From Melanocharis versteri (Eukaryota; Chordata; Aves; Passeriformes; Melanocharitidae), in assembly GCA_013397845.1 (NCBI GenBank), contig VZTG01000034.1:707321-771320 (forward strand): a stretch of 64,000 nt of DNA, written 5' to 3'. Each line of letters opens with the position of its first letter. Position 1 is the first letter of the stretch. The notes below the pieces were generated by a model. The model was not told the DNA's origin and did no database searches. It saw only the letters and a list, made by a program, of their open reading frames with translations. Of the stretch, positions 63,084 to 64,000 are shown piece after piece. Made by a program: the position numbers and the translations under genes.

Positions 63084-63262
63084 TTCTCCATCCACCCCTT
63101 CTTCCTCTCTACCCCCCACCTCCCGCTCACTTCCCTCTATCCCTTCTTTCCCCGTTCCTGCCTCTCCTTTCACCCTTTCCCTTTATTTCCCCACTTTCCC
63201 TGTATTCCCCGCTTTTTTCCTCCTTTCCTCTCTCCTGCTTCCACCCATCTGTCCCCAGTCCC
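63084..63262. repeat. Polypyrimidine tract
   Basis: About 180 bases, overwhelmingly C and T on the plus strand with only scattered purines. Such tracts can form triplex (H-DNA) structures and hinder sequencing. Confidence 0.8.
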
Positions 63263-64000
63263 TGAGCTGTGGCTGGTGGCTCCCGTTCGCCACCGGGGCA
63301 GGGGGGGGGGCCAGCCCCCTGCTCCTCTGTGCCTCCTCCCTTCCCTGCACCCCCAGCCCCTCTGCACCCCACCCCTGGAAAAACTCTGCTCCCAGCGCTG
63401 GGTGGGCTGCGCTTCCCAGGACACGGCTCCCGTGGGAGCTGGGGAAGGGGAAACTGGCTGCAGGCACCTCTGGGGGATCCACAGCTAAGGACACAGGGAC
63501 AGCGGCGAGGTTGGAGGGCAGCGAGCCAGCGCTGGACAGAGCCAGCTTGGCAGGGCTGGGACCGAGGCAGGGACAGAGCCAGGGCTAAAGGAGAGAGGGA
63601 CACAGGGGAAGATGCTGTGGGCTCTGGACAGCCCCGCCAGACCGGGTGATTCAGCCAAAACACGGCAAATGAGAGGCAGAGCCAAGAACAAGGAGGCAGC
63701 TCCATCGAGGTGTCCAGCAATGGGACACTTCCTTGGATACAGCAGGAAGGACAAGAAGAAGGTCACACACCGTGCGGGAACTCCTGCTGCAGGAGGTGCC
63801 AGCCCAGGAGCAGGGAGCTCATGGACACCATCCCAGCACCTGGAGCTCGGGATTGAATGGAAATTTCTGCAGGGACAGCTCGTTCTCTGCAGGGGCTTTG
63901 CACATGTGCCACGGTGCCCAGCTCCCGGTGTTCTGGCTAAAACGTGCTGCATCTTTTGCCAAGGCGTCCCCAGTTAGCAAAACATGGCTGCTTTAAATAG
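63263..64000. other. GC-rich non-coding end of the window
   Basis: Open frames on both strands overlap heavily (up to 155-197 codons on the minus strand) with no recognisable domains. I see no supported gene. Confidence 0.45.

Noticed and set aside
52562..64000. PRKCA 3' coding exons upstream of CACNG5
   Set aside because: Expected by gene order, but no protein kinase C catalytic or C-terminal motif was recognised in minus-strand frames.

Overview
The window is vertebrate nuclear DNA, most likely from a bird. Three CR1-type LINE fragments have the avian 3' end (15.8 kb, 29.2 kb, 50.7 kb), introns are short, and the single recognisable gene is a close match to vertebrate CACNG5. No prokaryotic or viral gene organisation is present. 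Species cannot be told from the sequence.

The only protein-coding gene I can support is CACNG5 (AMPA-receptor auxiliary subunit gamma-5, a type II TARP) on the minus strand, 52191 down to 48893. I reconstructed five coding exons by hand. All four introns are GT-AG, the phases join without a break, and the product is 275 residues with four membrane segments and the SSPC C-terminus. A CR1 fragment lies in intron 2 in the gene's own orientation. Upstream (higher coordinates) are a GC-rich 5' zone and three clustered GATA-type motifs. Downstream is a small nested inverted repeat about 80-160 bases past the stop.

From 1 to about 14.3 kb the DNA is AT-rich and gene-poor. From 14.3 to 15.8 kb there is a strong CpG island, interrupted by a 122-base assembly gap next to a GC hexamer repeat and a 67-bp tandem duplication. 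It carries two RFX-type X-box motifs 27 bp apart. It is the best candidate promoter in the window besides that of CACNG5. By vertebrate gene order (PRKCA-CACNG5-CACNG4-CACNG1) the next gene in this direction should be CACNG4, but I see no CACNG4 exon.

From 15.9 to 48.7 kb is non-coding DNA with a 31-bp minisatellite (20.76-21.18 kb), an 82-bp three-way-junction-like inverted repeat (26.3 kb), a small CpG cluster (27.2-27.6 kb), a GGGCA G-quadruplex-type repeat (38.8 kb), short palindromes and homopolymer tracts. From 52.6 to 64 kb is the non-coding upstream flank. It ends in a GC-rich patch with short tandem repeats, a single undetermined base and a polypyrimidine tract. PRKCA is expected beyond that edge but was not seen.

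Most open frames in the window are chance frames in GC-rich or repetitive DNA. I found no convincing new biological system. The best leads are the X-box CpG island beside the gap, the nested inverted repeats, and the minisatellite that is open over long stretches in all minus-strand frames.
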